DNA from: Chryseobacterium sp. C-71
GTDB lineage: Bacteria > Bacteroidota > Bacteroidia > Flavobacteriales > Weeksellaceae
NCBI RefSeq assembly: GCF_020911865.1
Contig: NZ_CP087131.1
Span: 2,604,001-2,668,000 of the forward strand
Direction: 5' to 3'
DNA length: 64,000 bases
Shown: in pieces, positions 44,425 to 51,933 of the stretch
Layout: each line of letters starts with the position of its first letter
Position numbering within the stretch: position 1 is the first letter of the stretch
Made by a program: the position numbers and the translations under genes
The notes under the pieces: generated by a model
What the model saw: the letters and a program-made list of their open reading frames with translations, nothing else
What the model was told of the DNA's origin: nothing
Database searches by the model: none

Positions 44425-44632
44425 TGCATTTGGTTACAAACAAGAGTGTTTGGTCTTCTGTAAGTTGCATTTTGTTTCCCACAACTTGCGGGAGACTAAA
44501 TGCAGTTGCATTTTCTTTAAAACAGATCTGTTTTAAATCTATGTATTTTGCATGTTGTTACAAACAGGTCTGTTTGTAATGTTTGTAAGTTGTATTTTGT
44601 TTAAAACGGCTATGTTGCAGATTGAAGTAAAT
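44425..44632. repeat. Tandem array of ~41-42-bp dyad units
   Basis: Five consecutive units start at 44425, 44466, 44507, 44549 and 44591 (spacing 41, 41, 42, 42). Each starts with TGCATTT or a close variant (TGCATGT, TGTATTT). At least four have an internal dyad. Unit 3 holds a perfect 22-bp palindrome (half TTTAAAACAGA) and unit 4 a 22-bp palindrome with one mismatch pair (half TTACAAACAGG). Unit 2 folds as a hairpin from TGCATTT to AAATGCA. The dyad sequences differ between units while symmetry is kept. Confidence 0.65.
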
Positions 44633-44713
44633 TAGATTTTATTAAAGCAATTGTATTAGATACCAGACTTAAGAGAATAGAACTTTTGTATATTTAAATA
44701 TTAGTTTAGACAA

Positions 44714-44944
44714 ATGAAAAATTTTATTTTGGTATTTCTAATTATTTTCGTGATTGTTGCTTGTGAAGAGGAAAAAAATAATGGTTTTAAAACTGAAGAG
44801 AAAAGCATTGAATACGTTTTGAAAAAGTTCCCCATGATTGATAGAGATCTAATGCAAGTTCGACAGGTAAACTTAGATTCTCTCTCAATTACTTTATTTA
44901 GAAATCCTCAAAAAAATGATTATGATGAAAGTGCTTGTTTTTGA
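44714..44944 (+). CDS. Lipoprotein, N-terminal part (frameshifted gene)
   Basis: 76 residues with a lipoprotein signal (FLIIFVIVAC). The frame stops at 44942-44944 inside a T run. Removing one T from the run makes it continue as ESACFEKNKHFYAIPFL into the next reading frame, giving one protein of about 240 residues. I therefore read this and the next entry as halves of one gene with a one-base insertion or a sequencing error. No family is recognised. The stop lies in a perfect 15-bp inverted repeat (44928-44960). Confidence 0.6.
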   Translation: MKNFILVFLIIFVIVACEEEKNNGFKTEEKSIEYVLKKFPMIDRDLMQVRQVNLDSLSITLFRNPQKNDYDESACF

Positions 44945-45443
44945 AAAAAACAAGCACTTTTACGCTATTCCATTTCTTTCAAACATGTATTTTGATTATT
45001 GGGGATTTCGAAATGAAACACAATTGCAGTTATATGCAAAAACCAATACAACGTTTGAGCAGCAATTTAAAGATGTCATTAGAGAATTAAAATTAAAACC
45101 TGATGAATTCAGATTACTTTTTGATGAATTAATGCTGAGTATTCTACATACAGAGACAAACTTGCATTTTAAGCCGAAAATTTTAGAAAATTTTGTTTAC
45201 AGTACAGAAAGGGTGGACAAATATAAAATTGAAGAGTCTGAAGTATGTATTGCAAGAACTAAAAGAATTTTTGAAGAGATAAAAAAAGATTCACAAAAAA
45301 CATGGCGGTATGAGAAATACTTTCTTGACTCGGAAAACGGAAGAGTTTATAAGCTAATCAATACATCTCATCTAAGCGGAAAATTTAGTTTTCAGATACA
45401 AGTATATCGAATTGATTGTTTCTCTTATTCTTTAAATATTTAG
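44916..45443 (+). CDS. C-terminal part of the frameshifted lipoprotein
   Basis: The frame gives up to 175 residues. The first residues (MIMMKVLVF) are an out-of-frame reading of the preceding lipoprotein gene; the real shared part begins at about EKNKHFYAIPFL. There is no signal peptide of its own. The region is helical and charged (EQQFKDVIRELKLKPDEFRLLFDELM) and ends in strands. No family is recognised. If the one-base shift is real, the product is a lipoprotein pseudogene; if it is a sequence error, it is the body of a normal lipoprotein. Confidence 0.55.
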   Translation: MIMMKVLVFEKNKHFYAIPFLSNMYFDYWGFRNETQLQLYAKTNTTFEQQFKDVIRELKLKPDEFRLLFDELMLSILHTETNLHFKPKILENFVYSTERVDKYKIEESEVCIARTKRIFEEIKKDSQKTWRYEKYFLDSENGRVYKLINTSHLSGKFSFQIQVYRIDCFSYSLNI

Positions 45444-45451
45444 AGTGTGCC

Positions 45452-46057
45452 TTATTGAACCAAATTTAGATATCCTTCATCAGATAATGTAAGCTGATAA
45501 TTGCACGTTTCTGAAGAGTTGCCATTGCGGTCAATTGTATCATAAGAATGAAAAACTTTAACATTAAAAATAGAATCAGATATTTTTTTTGTTCCCACAT
45601 TTTCACCACCATAACCGGAGTTATAATTAGAATGAGCTAAAAACATTGAAGTGACTTTATCATTTATCTGATTGATGATATATAATGAAGAGTTCTGACC
45701 AACATGAAGCTCAAATGCTAAGTACTGTTTGATATGATTATTCTGAATATATCCTAAAACATACAGTGGAATATCTCCTTTTCGATCAGGAATTTGAAAA
45801 AACTCACTTCTTGGGACAAATACTATTTGATTCTTGTTAATTTCTTCAAAATTATTACCCATTTCAAGATAAGAATTGAGTGAATGTTCGTCAATCTCTT
45901 TAAGATTTGGGATGTCTTTTATCTGTTTTAAGGCTTCACTACCTGTATAATTATAGTAAAATGAGTAGTCAGTACAGTTTGAAGTTGTTGCTTTTTTTCT
46001 ACTGATGCAACTTAGGTTAATGAGAAGAAGGAGAAGTACGGTGAAAGAATATTTCAT
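45452..46057 (-). CDS. Lipoprotein of unknown function
   Basis: 201 residues with a lipoprotein signal (TVLLLLLINLSC). The mature part has no recognised family. It is strand-rich with aromatic residues (CTDYSFYYNYTGSEAL, PLYVLGYIQNNHIKQYLAFEL) and a Gly/Asn segment (HSNYNSGYGGENVG). It is convergent with the frameshifted lipoprotein gene, 8 bases apart. Confidence 0.6.
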   Translation of the reverse strand: MKYSFTVLLLLLINLSCISRKKATTSNCTDYSFYYNYTGSEALKQIKDIPNLKEIDEHSLNSYLEMGNNFEEINKNQIVFVPRSEFFQIPDRKGDIPLYVLGYIQNNHIKQYLAFELHVGQNSSLYIINQINDKVTSMFLAHSNYNSGYGGENVGTKKISDSIFNVKVFHSYDTIDRNGNSSETCNYQLTLSDEGYLNLVQ

Positions 46058-46242
46058 AGTATATTAAATAATTTAGACCTTCAAAGATATATTTCGAGAC
46101 TTAATTAGCCTTAAAAATTATATGTCGCAAATTAAAACTATTTAATTTAATGTTAGAATTCTTATAGATTGAAAATAATTAAAAGTTAGTTTTTCTTTCG
46201 ATTCTTTGATTTATTTTTGACAACCTAAAAAAAGAATTAATA

Positions 46243-46806
46243 ATGATGAGTAAAAAGATTGTTCCGGTAGTAATTCCTTTAAGTAAAATGAAAATGATGT
46301 TGCTTTTTATTGGGGCAGTACTATTTGTTGTTCTTGGGTTAATTTTAATAATACATGAACCGGAATCTATCAATCATTCAAACAGATATGCTTGGATAAT
46401 GAAACCTTTTCCTCGTTTTCTGGCGGGTTTTGTCTGTGTTGTTTTTTTTGGTCTTGCAGCAATAACAATGTTGTTTAGATTGTTTAATAAAAAACCGGGA
46501 CTAATTATTAACGAAAAAGGGATTAATGATAATTCCAGTGCTCTTGCATTAGGTTTTATACCTTGGAAAGACATTAAAGAAGTTAAAATGGTGACTGTCA
46601 ATCAAAACAAATTTATCCTTATCATAGTGCGGAATCCAATAGATTATCTTAATAAGACAACTCGATGGTTGAAACTTAGAGGGCTCAAGTTAAATTTCAG
46701 GTATTATGAAACGCCAATCTGTATTTCGGCTAATTCATTACAGATAAAATTTGATGAACTTTATACATTGCTGGTTGATAATGTGAATCAATTTAAGAAT
46801 AATTAA
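46243..46806 (+). CDS. STM3941-like membrane protein
   Basis: 187 residues with two membrane helices (MMLLFIGAVLFVVLGLILII and FLAGFVCVVFFGLAAITMLF). A cytoplasmic PH-like domain follows (GLIINEKGINDNSSALALGFIPWKDIKEVKM), the layout of STM3941-type proteins. Function is unknown. The stop overlaps the stop of the convergent M23 peptidase gene. Confidence 0.7.
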   Translation: MMSKKIVPVVIPLSKMKMMLLFIGAVLFVVLGLILIIHEPESINHSNRYAWIMKPFPRFLAGFVCVVFFGLAAITMLFRLFNKKPGLIINEKGINDNSSALALGFIPWKDIKEVKMVTVNQNKFILIIVRNPIDYLNKTTRWLKLRGLKLNFRYYETPICISANSLQIKFDELYTLLVDNVNQFKNN

Positions 46807-47636
46807 TACGCCCTCGAATACGATTTCTTTTCCTCTAAAAACTCTACTTTTTTTCTATCTCCGGTTCTGAAAAGCGTTTTCACCGTAACTCTGTTTTTCT
46901 CTGCCGTCGCACTTGAGAGATATACGTTAAAATGAAGATGCGGTCCGCTGCTCCAGCCGGTATTTCCACTGTAAGCAATGAATTGTCCTTTTGTCACGCT
47001 GTCTCCGAGTTTTACCTGAACACCGTTTTGCTGTAAATGATAATATTGAGCAATCGTACCATCGGGATGCAAGATAGATACATAATTCCCGAAAGGTGCA
47101 CAACTTTGGGTAGGGCAGCTTTTGTTATTACTCTGTACAATCTCTATGACCAAGCCTTCTCTTGATGCTAAAACTTCTGTGCCTTCAGGCATAATGAAGT
47201 CTAAAGAATTTTCATTTTGGTGAGAAAAATTTCCGTTATATCCCTGATGAATCCAGAATGCTTTTCCTTTTCCGAAAGGTAAATCGTAGACATATTGAGT
47301 ATCGTAATTTTTTATCGTGATGTCACCGATGTAGCTTTTGTATCCGGGCATTTTTTTGATTCCCCAGCCTTTCTTTTTATCGTTCACGACAAAGAAAGTC
47401 ACTTTTTGCCTCATTGTTTTTGCAGGAATGACCTGCGCGGTTCTAAATAATTCAGGTTTCTTTAAATTGTTGATCTCCGGCTGACCATTGAAAACCAACG
47501 ACACAGGATAAATCTCCTGATTGTCAACATAGAATGTGATAGTGTCGCCTTTTCTCTCGTTGTACATTTTGACGTTTTTCTGAGAGAAAAGAATTGCAAA
47601 TTGACTGATGAATATGAGGATTGTAAGTTTTTTCAT
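46803..47636 (-). CDS. Exported M23-family metallopeptidase
   Basis: 277 residues from the ATG at 47636, which begins a signal peptide (KKLTILIFISQFAILFS); a longer frame reaches 47657. The C-terminal LytM domain has HQNENSLDFIMPEGTEVLA, with the first zinc ligand apparently replaced or shifted (NSLDF in place of HxxxD), and YYHLQQNGVQVKLGDSV...SSGPHLHFNVYLS, which has the HLH zinc motif. It probably cuts peptidoglycan crosslinks or is an EnvC-like activator. The N-terminal 100 residues are strand-rich. Confidence 0.85.
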   Translation of the reverse strand: MKKLTILIFISQFAILFSQKNVKMYNERKGDTITFYVDNQEIYPVSLVFNGQPEINNLKKPELFRTAQVIPAKTMRQKVTFFVVNDKKKGWGIKKMPGYKSYIGDITIKNYDTQYVYDLPFGKGKAFWIHQGYNGNFSHQNENSLDFIMPEGTEVLASREGLVIEIVQSNNKSCPTQSCAPFGNYVSILHPDGTIAQYYHLQQNGVQVKLGDSVTKGQFIAYSGNTGWSSGPHLHFNVYLSSATAEKNRVTVKTLFRTGDRKKVEFLEEKKSYSRAY

Positions 47637-47744
47637 TGGTGTTTCGAGCTTAATCAATTGTTTTTACAATTATAAATCATTTTTATAGATATTAAAAGGC
47701 TCTTTTTATGAAAATTGTTAAATTTACCACCGAAAAGCTATTCA

Positions 47745-48506
47745 ATGAATTCTATCATAATCAATGTTGGAAACAGCAATATCAGATTTGGTCTTTTTGA
47801 TGATGACAATTGTGACATCTCTTGGGTCATCAATACAAAACCGTACAGAACTGCAGATGAGTTGCATGGTCAGATGTTGATCTTATATCAAACCTATAAA
47901 GTTGATCCTAAAAAAATCGAGAAAATTATTATTGGCTCTGTAGTTCCGCAATTAACAAGGGAAATTACGTCTGCGATAAGAAAAATTCACGGAATTGTTC
48001 CAATTATGGTAGACCGCAATACACCGTCGGAGGTTATCGCAAAATCTAAGCAGATGGGAACGGATATTTATGCCAATCTCGTAGCTGCGCATAATATGTA
48101 TCCCGACAGAAAAAAAATTGTGCTTGATTTCGGCACTGCGCTTACTGCAAGCTGTGTCGCAGAAAATGGCGAAACTTTAGGCGTGATCATTGCTCCGGGC
48201 ATCGTGACATCATTAAATTCTTTGATTAGCCAAACTGCTCAGCTTCCGGAAATTGAACTCATAAAACCAAAATCTGTTTTAGGTTTAGATACCATCAGTT
48301 GCATGCAAAGCGGGATGGTTTACGGTTTCCTCGGAATGGTGGAAGGTTTTATCGACCGTATCAATGATGAGGTGAACGACGAGTGTTTTGTGATAGCTAC
48401 AGGTGGAGTTTCTCACGTTTACAAACCGTTGACCGATAAAATACATATTGCAGACCGACTACATACTTTGAAAGGTTTGTATTTCTTAGGCAAAGATTTA
48501 GATTAA
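47745..48506 (+). CDS. coaX: Type III pantothenate kinase
   Basis: 253 residues from the ATG at 47745, where the family's first strand begins (SIIINVGNSNIRFGLF). It phosphorylates pantothenate, the first step of CoA synthesis, and belongs to the actin-like ASKHA fold. Other motifs are GSVVPQLT, the catalytic region GTDIYANLVAAH, DFGTALTASCV and GIVTSLNSL. A TAAATTTA motif lies about 20 bases upstream. It is convergent with tadA across an inverted repeat. Confidence 0.94.
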   Translation: MNSIIINVGNSNIRFGLFDDDNCDISWVINTKPYRTADELHGQMLILYQTYKVDPKKIEKIIIGSVVPQLTREITSAIRKIHGIVPIMVDRNTPSEVIAKSKQMGTDIYANLVAAHNMYPDRKKIVLDFGTALTASCVAENGETLGVIIAPGIVTSLNSLISQTAQLPEIELIKPKSVLGLDTISCMQSGMVYGFLGMVEGFIDRINDEVNDECFVIATGGVSHVYKPLTDKIHIADRLHTLKGLYFLGKDLD

Positions 48507-48543
48507 TTTTAATTACAAAAACAATAATAATTTAACGGCATTT

Positions 48544-48607
48544 TTGTCATTCCGTAGGAATCTCAATAAAGTGAGTAAAAACAGTTGAGATTCCTACGGA
48601 ATGACAA
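48544..48607. repeat. Long inverted repeat between coaX and tadA
   Basis: Perfect 23-bp arms (48544-48566 and 48585-48607; core CATTCCGTAGGAATCTCAA) around an 18-base loop. It lies between convergent genes and could stop transcription, but its size and lack of T runs fit a dispersed palindromic repeat. Confidence 0.75.
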
Positions 48608-48631
48608 ACTTGAATATGATTTTGTATTAAT

Positions 48632-49063
48632 TTATCTCTTAGATTTAAAAAACTCTTTCACAATAGAAGAGCATTCATTTTCCATAATTCCGGTGATGAT
48701 TTCTGTTTTGGGATGAAGGGCTAAATTTTTATTGATAAAACCTCGCTGCTCGTCTCTTGCGCCGATGACCACTTTTGAAATCTGAGACCAAGACAAAGCT
48801 CCCGAACACATCACGCAAGGTTCTAAAGTCACATACAAAGTACAGTTGATCAAATATTTTCCACCTAAAAAATTAGCAGCAGAGGTGATGGCCTGCATTT
48901 CGGCGTGGGCGGTAACATCGTTTAAGGTTTCGGTAAGATTGTGTGCTCGTGCAATCACACGATTATTTGAAACCACTACACATCCGATAGGAACCTCATC
49001 TTTTTCGAAGGCAATTTCGGCTTCCTGAAAAGCCATTTTCATAAAATATTCGTCGGTAAACAT
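48632..49063 (-). CDS. tadA: tRNA-adenosine/nucleoside deaminase
   Basis: 143 residues. The zinc deaminase core has HAE at 53-55 (catalytic Glu55) and PCVMC with Cys83 and Cys86. The N-terminal helix and the position of VPIGCVVV fit TadA, which converts A34 to inosine in tRNA-Arg. A guanine deaminase-type role cannot be fully excluded from motifs alone. It is monocistronic. Confidence 0.88.
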   Translation of the reverse strand: MFTDEYFMKMAFQEAEIAFEKDEVPIGCVVVSNNRVIARAHNLTETLNDVTAHAEMQAITSAANFLGGKYLINCTLYVTLEPCVMCSGALSWSQISKVVIGARDEQRGFINKNLALHPKTEIITGIMENECSSIVKEFFKSKR

Positions 49064-49069
49064 AAAAAT

Positions 49070-49096
49070 AAAAGCTTAGTGCAAAACTAAGCTTTT
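49070..49096 (-). terminator. Terminator of the DUF3575-like gene
   Basis: Hairpin AAAAGCTTAGT...ACTAAGCTTTT with a T-rich tail on the minus strand, 20 bases after the stop at 49117. Confidence 0.8.
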
Positions 49097-49116
49097 CATT
49101 AAATATTTTTAAGAAT

Positions 49117-49665
49117 TTAGAATCGATATCCGATACCACCCATTATTTTTCCGGTTACTTCATCAAAATAATGCTTGTCTCTATCTCCGAATCTTCTGGC
49201 AATACCACCACTGGCTTCAATAACTAAATTGTTTTTCATTACCCATTTTCCTCCGACTCCAAAACCGACTCCTACGGTTGTAAAATTGCCCTTGGTGACA
49301 GATGAGGTGTAATAATATCCGTTGATGTCGTCATAATTATATGAATAAATGTCATTAGATTCTGTAGTTACGGGTATGAAGCCTTCCAGAAAAAATCCGG
49401 AGGCATATTTTTTACCAAAATACATTCTGTAAAAAGCTGAGAATTGCGAAAATCTGCCATCTTCAGGATCTAATTTGATCAATGCATTAATACCCAGTCC
49501 TTTATTTTCAGACAAAAGTCTTTCATAAGAAACATTAGCCATCGGGACGGCAATTAATAAAATAGGATCTGCAAGAACGTCGTTTTTTCTTTGTTTTTCT
49601 GTTTCCTGAGCTTGTGCAGAAAATAATCCGAAAAATAGAGAGAATGAGAGTAAAAGTCTTTTCAT
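49117..49665 (-). CDS. Outer-membrane beta-barrel protein, DUF3575-like
   Basis: 182 residues with a signal peptide (KRLLLSFSLFFGLFSAQA). It is a small barrel: NVSYERLLSENKGLGINALIK, FSAFYRMYFGKKYASGFFLEGF, VGVGFGVGGKWVMKNNLVIEA, and ends in the terminal aromatic GGIGYRF. The layout fits DUF3575-type proteins of Bacteroidota. No cargo or role is known. Confidence 0.72.
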   Translation of the reverse strand: MKRLLLSFSLFFGLFSAQAQETEKQRKNDVLADPILLIAVPMANVSYERLLSENKGLGINALIKLDPEDGRFSQFSAFYRMYFGKKYASGFFLEGFIPVTTESNDIYSYNYDDINGYYYTSSVTKGNFTTVGVGFGVGGKWVMKNNLVIEASGGIARRFGDRDKHYFDEVTGKIMGGIGYRF

Positions 49666-49720
49666 AGATTTTTTCTCAAAAGTAGTATTAATAATGAAAC
49701 GACAAAGAAAAATTTAGTAA

Positions 49721-50380
49721 TTACTCAAGGTTCATCGCTAAAGGCAGTCTGAAGCGATATCTTACAGGGTTTCCGTTAACAGAAGCAGGAGAAAATTTAT
49801 CCGGAACCGAGTATAATGCAATCTCGGCCTGACGGTTAAACGTAAAATTATCACCTTCTGCCTGCACATTGCTGATGGTGCCATCTTGTTCTACAACAAA
49901 AGCGACTACAGCTTTGCTGTTTCCTGTTTCAGAATAAACACCATCTCCGTAGAAGAGATCTGCAACCTGTTTTCTCAAGTTATTCATGCCGCCGGGATAA
50001 TTGGCAGTCTGGTCTATCGTTTTAGAAACAGCAGGTAATGCAGGTGTTGATTTGGTATTAATCTTACTAAGATCTTCAAGGTTTTTTACTTTAAGCAAAG
50101 CTCCGATGAGTGCCACATTCTCAATGCTGTCCATCTTTTTCATGAAAAAGAGAAAATCCTGTTTGATAGATGTTTTTATGACCGTATTTTTTTCGGCATC
50201 AAATTTTTTCTTGAATTCCTGATTAAGCATGCTTCTATGCTGATTGTAATAGTTTTTTACCATCTTGAATTCCTCGACCTGTTGAGAAAAGCAAAATGTT
50301 GAGAGAAACATAAAAAAGAGATGTAAAGCTTTCAAAAGATGATTGTTTATGTAAATGTAATCAAAAAAGATGCAAAACAT
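49721..50380 (-). CDS. TonB C-terminal domain protein
   Basis: Up to 219 residues. The ATG at 50380 would precede a poor signal sequence. A TTG at 50335 (residue 16) gives a clean one, KALHLFFMFLSTFCFSQQ. A charged helical region is followed by a TonB_C domain (PGGMNNLRKQVADLFYG, AVVAFVVEQDGTISNVQ, YRFRLPL). No membrane anchor or Pro-rich spanner of a full TonB is present, so it is a short periplasmic homologue. It directly follows the WYL regulator gene. Confidence 0.7.
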   Translation of the reverse strand: MFCIFFDYIYINNHLLKALHLFFMFLSTFCFSQQVEEFKMVKNYYNQHRSMLNQEFKKKFDAEKNTVIKTSIKQDFLFFMKKMDSIENVALIGALLKVKNLEDLSKINTKSTPALPAVSKTIDQTANYPGGMNNLRKQVADLFYGDGVYSETGNSKAVVAFVVEQDGTISNVQAEGDNFTFNRQAEIALYSVPDKFSPASVNGNPVRYRFRLPLAMNLE

Positions 50381-51301
50381 TTAATCTTCAAAATAACTGT
50401 TGAGCGATTCTTGTAAATGTTTTTTAATATCTTCAACTAAAGCTTTAGGTTCAAGAACTTTTACTTCTTTTCCATATGATAAAATCTCCTGCATAAAGTC
50501 ATAAGTAGGGTGGAGGAAAAACTCAAAAATGATTTCTTCCGGAGTTTCTTTGATTTCCTTCTGAGACTGATGAAGTGCAAAACTACGAATATATTCTCCT
50601 TGATGTCTGCTGCATTTCAGAACAATTTTCTGAGGATTTTGTTCGGTAAGATTCATCACTCCGAAAGCATTTTTAAAATGTTCTCTGAAGTTGTATTTAT
50701 ATTTTTCTCTGAATTTTATCGCATTGACATCCAAATAATTAATTCGGTCTAAACCAAATGATTTCAAAGCTTTGTCTTTGGTGTCAATCGCAATAAGATA
50801 CCAACGGTCTTTAGATTCTTTCAATGCCAAAGGATGAACTTTTCGTGAAGTCATCAGCTTATTTTTGTAATTATAGTGTTCAAAAGTCACGACTCTTTTA
50901 TTGCGAATGGCAAAGAAAAGATCATAAAAATGCTCGACACCGGTAGGTTTTCTGCTTTCAAAAAAGATAAAATCTGCAAAATCCGGGTGTACATTTAATG
51001 CATTACTTACCTGAAAAGATTCTAATAATTTCTGGTTGTACTCATCAACTTCCATAATCGGCCGGCTCTCAATATAATAACGGTTGTCGCCTTTCTTTTT
51101 GTTGTGAATAGAAAGATTAAAAAGCCCTGAAATCTCACGGATATCCCTCTGTAAAGTACGGATAGAGTAACTTTTTATATCTGCATCCTGAAATTCAAAA
51201 GAATTGAGAAGATAATCCTCCAGCTGTGAATAAGTAGACGGAGCGCTTTCTAATTTCTTAATGATTAAGGCATATCTTGTGAGGTAGAAGTCTTTTTTCA
51301 T
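50381..51301 (-). CDS. WYL-domain transcriptional regulator (YafY type)
   Basis: 306 residues. The N-terminal winged helix spans about residues 1-70 (YSQLEDYLLNSFEFQDADIKSYSIRTLQRDIREI). The WYL domain follows (VHPLALKESKDRWYLIAID), with a C-terminal WCX extension (EKYKYNFREHFKNAFGVM, HPTYDFMQEILSYGKEVKVLEP). Such regulators sense nucleotide-like ligands. A dyad overlaps its promoter region, suggesting autoregulation. The TonB-domain gene follows without a gap. Confidence 0.88.
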   Translation of the reverse strand: MKKDFYLTRYALIIKKLESAPSTYSQLEDYLLNSFEFQDADIKSYSIRTLQRDIREISGLFNLSIHNKKKGDNRYYIESRPIMEVDEYNQKLLESFQVSNALNVHPDFADFIFFESRKPTGVEHFYDLFFAIRNKRVVTFEHYNYKNKLMTSRKVHPLALKESKDRWYLIAIDTKDKALKSFGLDRINYLDVNAIKFREKYKYNFREHFKNAFGVMNLTEQNPQKIVLKCSRHQGEYIRSFALHQSQKEIKETPEEIIFEFFLHPTYDFMQEILSYGKEVKVLEPKALVEDIKKHLQESLNSYFED

Positions 51302-51377
51302 TCGGGTATTTTTATGTTTTTAGCTTTGCTGTTTTGTTTTTGTTGAATGGAACGCAAGCGCTTCATGGTTTAATTTT

Positions 51378-51578
51378 CTAAAACAAATATATGCGGTTAA
51401 TGCGACAAAAGGTGTCGTGTTTTATTTTTGTGGATAAGTTTTTGGAATATATTCTTAAACTTTCTAAAAGAATTTCTTTGTATTCATTTCGGATAAAAAC
51501 GTCCAGCCAGCCTACAACTGCAAAACTTATGAAGTATAATCCTTCGGAATTGTGGAATTTGTAATTTCTACTCATCAT
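51378..51578 (-). pseudogene. Truncated REP-associated tyrosine transposase (RAYT)
   Basis: 66 residues. The start (SRNYKFHNSEGLYFISFAVVGWLDVFIRNEYKEILLESL) matches the N-terminus of IS200-like Y1/REP transposases of Bacteroidota. After about residue 40 the similarity stops, and the frame ends without the HUH metal site or the catalytic Tyr. It is therefore a dead 5' fragment. Its 5' end is duplicated at 51669-51703, next to REP hairpins. Confidence 0.7.
51384..51419 (-). promoter_or_regulatory. Putative WYL promoter with overlapping dyad
   Basis: TATATTTG (51391-51384) and TTTTG (51410-51406) on the minus strand, with a 14-base spacer, shorter than usual. A CGACA/TGTCG dyad at 51403-51417 overlaps the -33 element. 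It lies about 85 bases before the WYL gene start. Confidence 0.4.
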
Positions 51579-51637
51579 TATATGTTTTATAAAGATAAAA
51601 ATAATACAATTTTAGAGAATGAAGTTTAAAAGAAAAA

Positions 51638-51666
51638 GCCACACGATACAATCGTGCGGCAGCGGG
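51638..51666. repeat. REP-like hairpin, copy 1
   Basis: GCCACACGAT with a near-complementary ATCGTGCGGC arm, followed by AGCGGG. The same pattern occurs 105 bases downstream (51743-51772). REP elements of this kind are bound and mobilised by RAYT proteins. Confidence 0.65.
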
Positions 51667-51668
51667 TG

Positions 51669-51703
51669 ATTTGTAATTTCTACTCATCAATGTATGTTTT
51701 AAC
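51669..51703 (-). pseudogene. Second copy of the RAYT 5' end
   Basis: About 32 bases nearly identical to 51557-51590, including the ATG (51687) and the codons for SRNYK, followed at once by a REP hairpin instead of the rest of the gene. Confidence 0.6.
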
Positions 51704-51742
51704 TAAAGATAGAAATTTTTTGAGAAATTTTTGAAAATAAAA

Positions 51743-51772
51743 GCCACACTAAAGGATTCGTGCGGCAGCGGG
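51743..51772. repeat. REP-like hairpin, copy 2
   Basis: GCCACAC...GTGCGGC followed by AGCGGG, as in copy 1, with a different loop. It abuts the MITE-like inverted repeat. Confidence 0.65.
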
Positions 51773-51921
51773 AGCCTGTTTAAAAATGATTAAAAAACAA
51801 ATTTTCAAGTCATTTTTCTTTTTCCCAATCCTAAAGGGTGGAAAAATGCCTTGAAAATTTCATCAAAATTAACTCCCTTTAGGGTCGGAGAAATTAATTT
51901 TGATGAAATTTAAACAGGCTC
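51772..51921. mobile_element. MITE-like 150-bp inverted-repeat element
   Basis: Terminal inverted repeats GAGCCTGTTTA (51772-51782) and TAAACAGGCTC (51911-51921). Internal arms also pair: AAATTTTCAAG (51800) with CTTGAAAATTT (51850), and a CATCAAAATTAA region with its complement near 51891-51907. It has no coding capacity. It may be mobilised in trans or act as a structured repeat. Confidence 0.6.
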
Positions 51922-51933
51922 TTAGCTTCTCCA

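Noticed and set aside
44425-44632. CRISPR array
   Set aside because: Units are 41-42 bp but the variable part is palindromic rather than spacer-like, only the first few bases are constant, and no cas genes are present.
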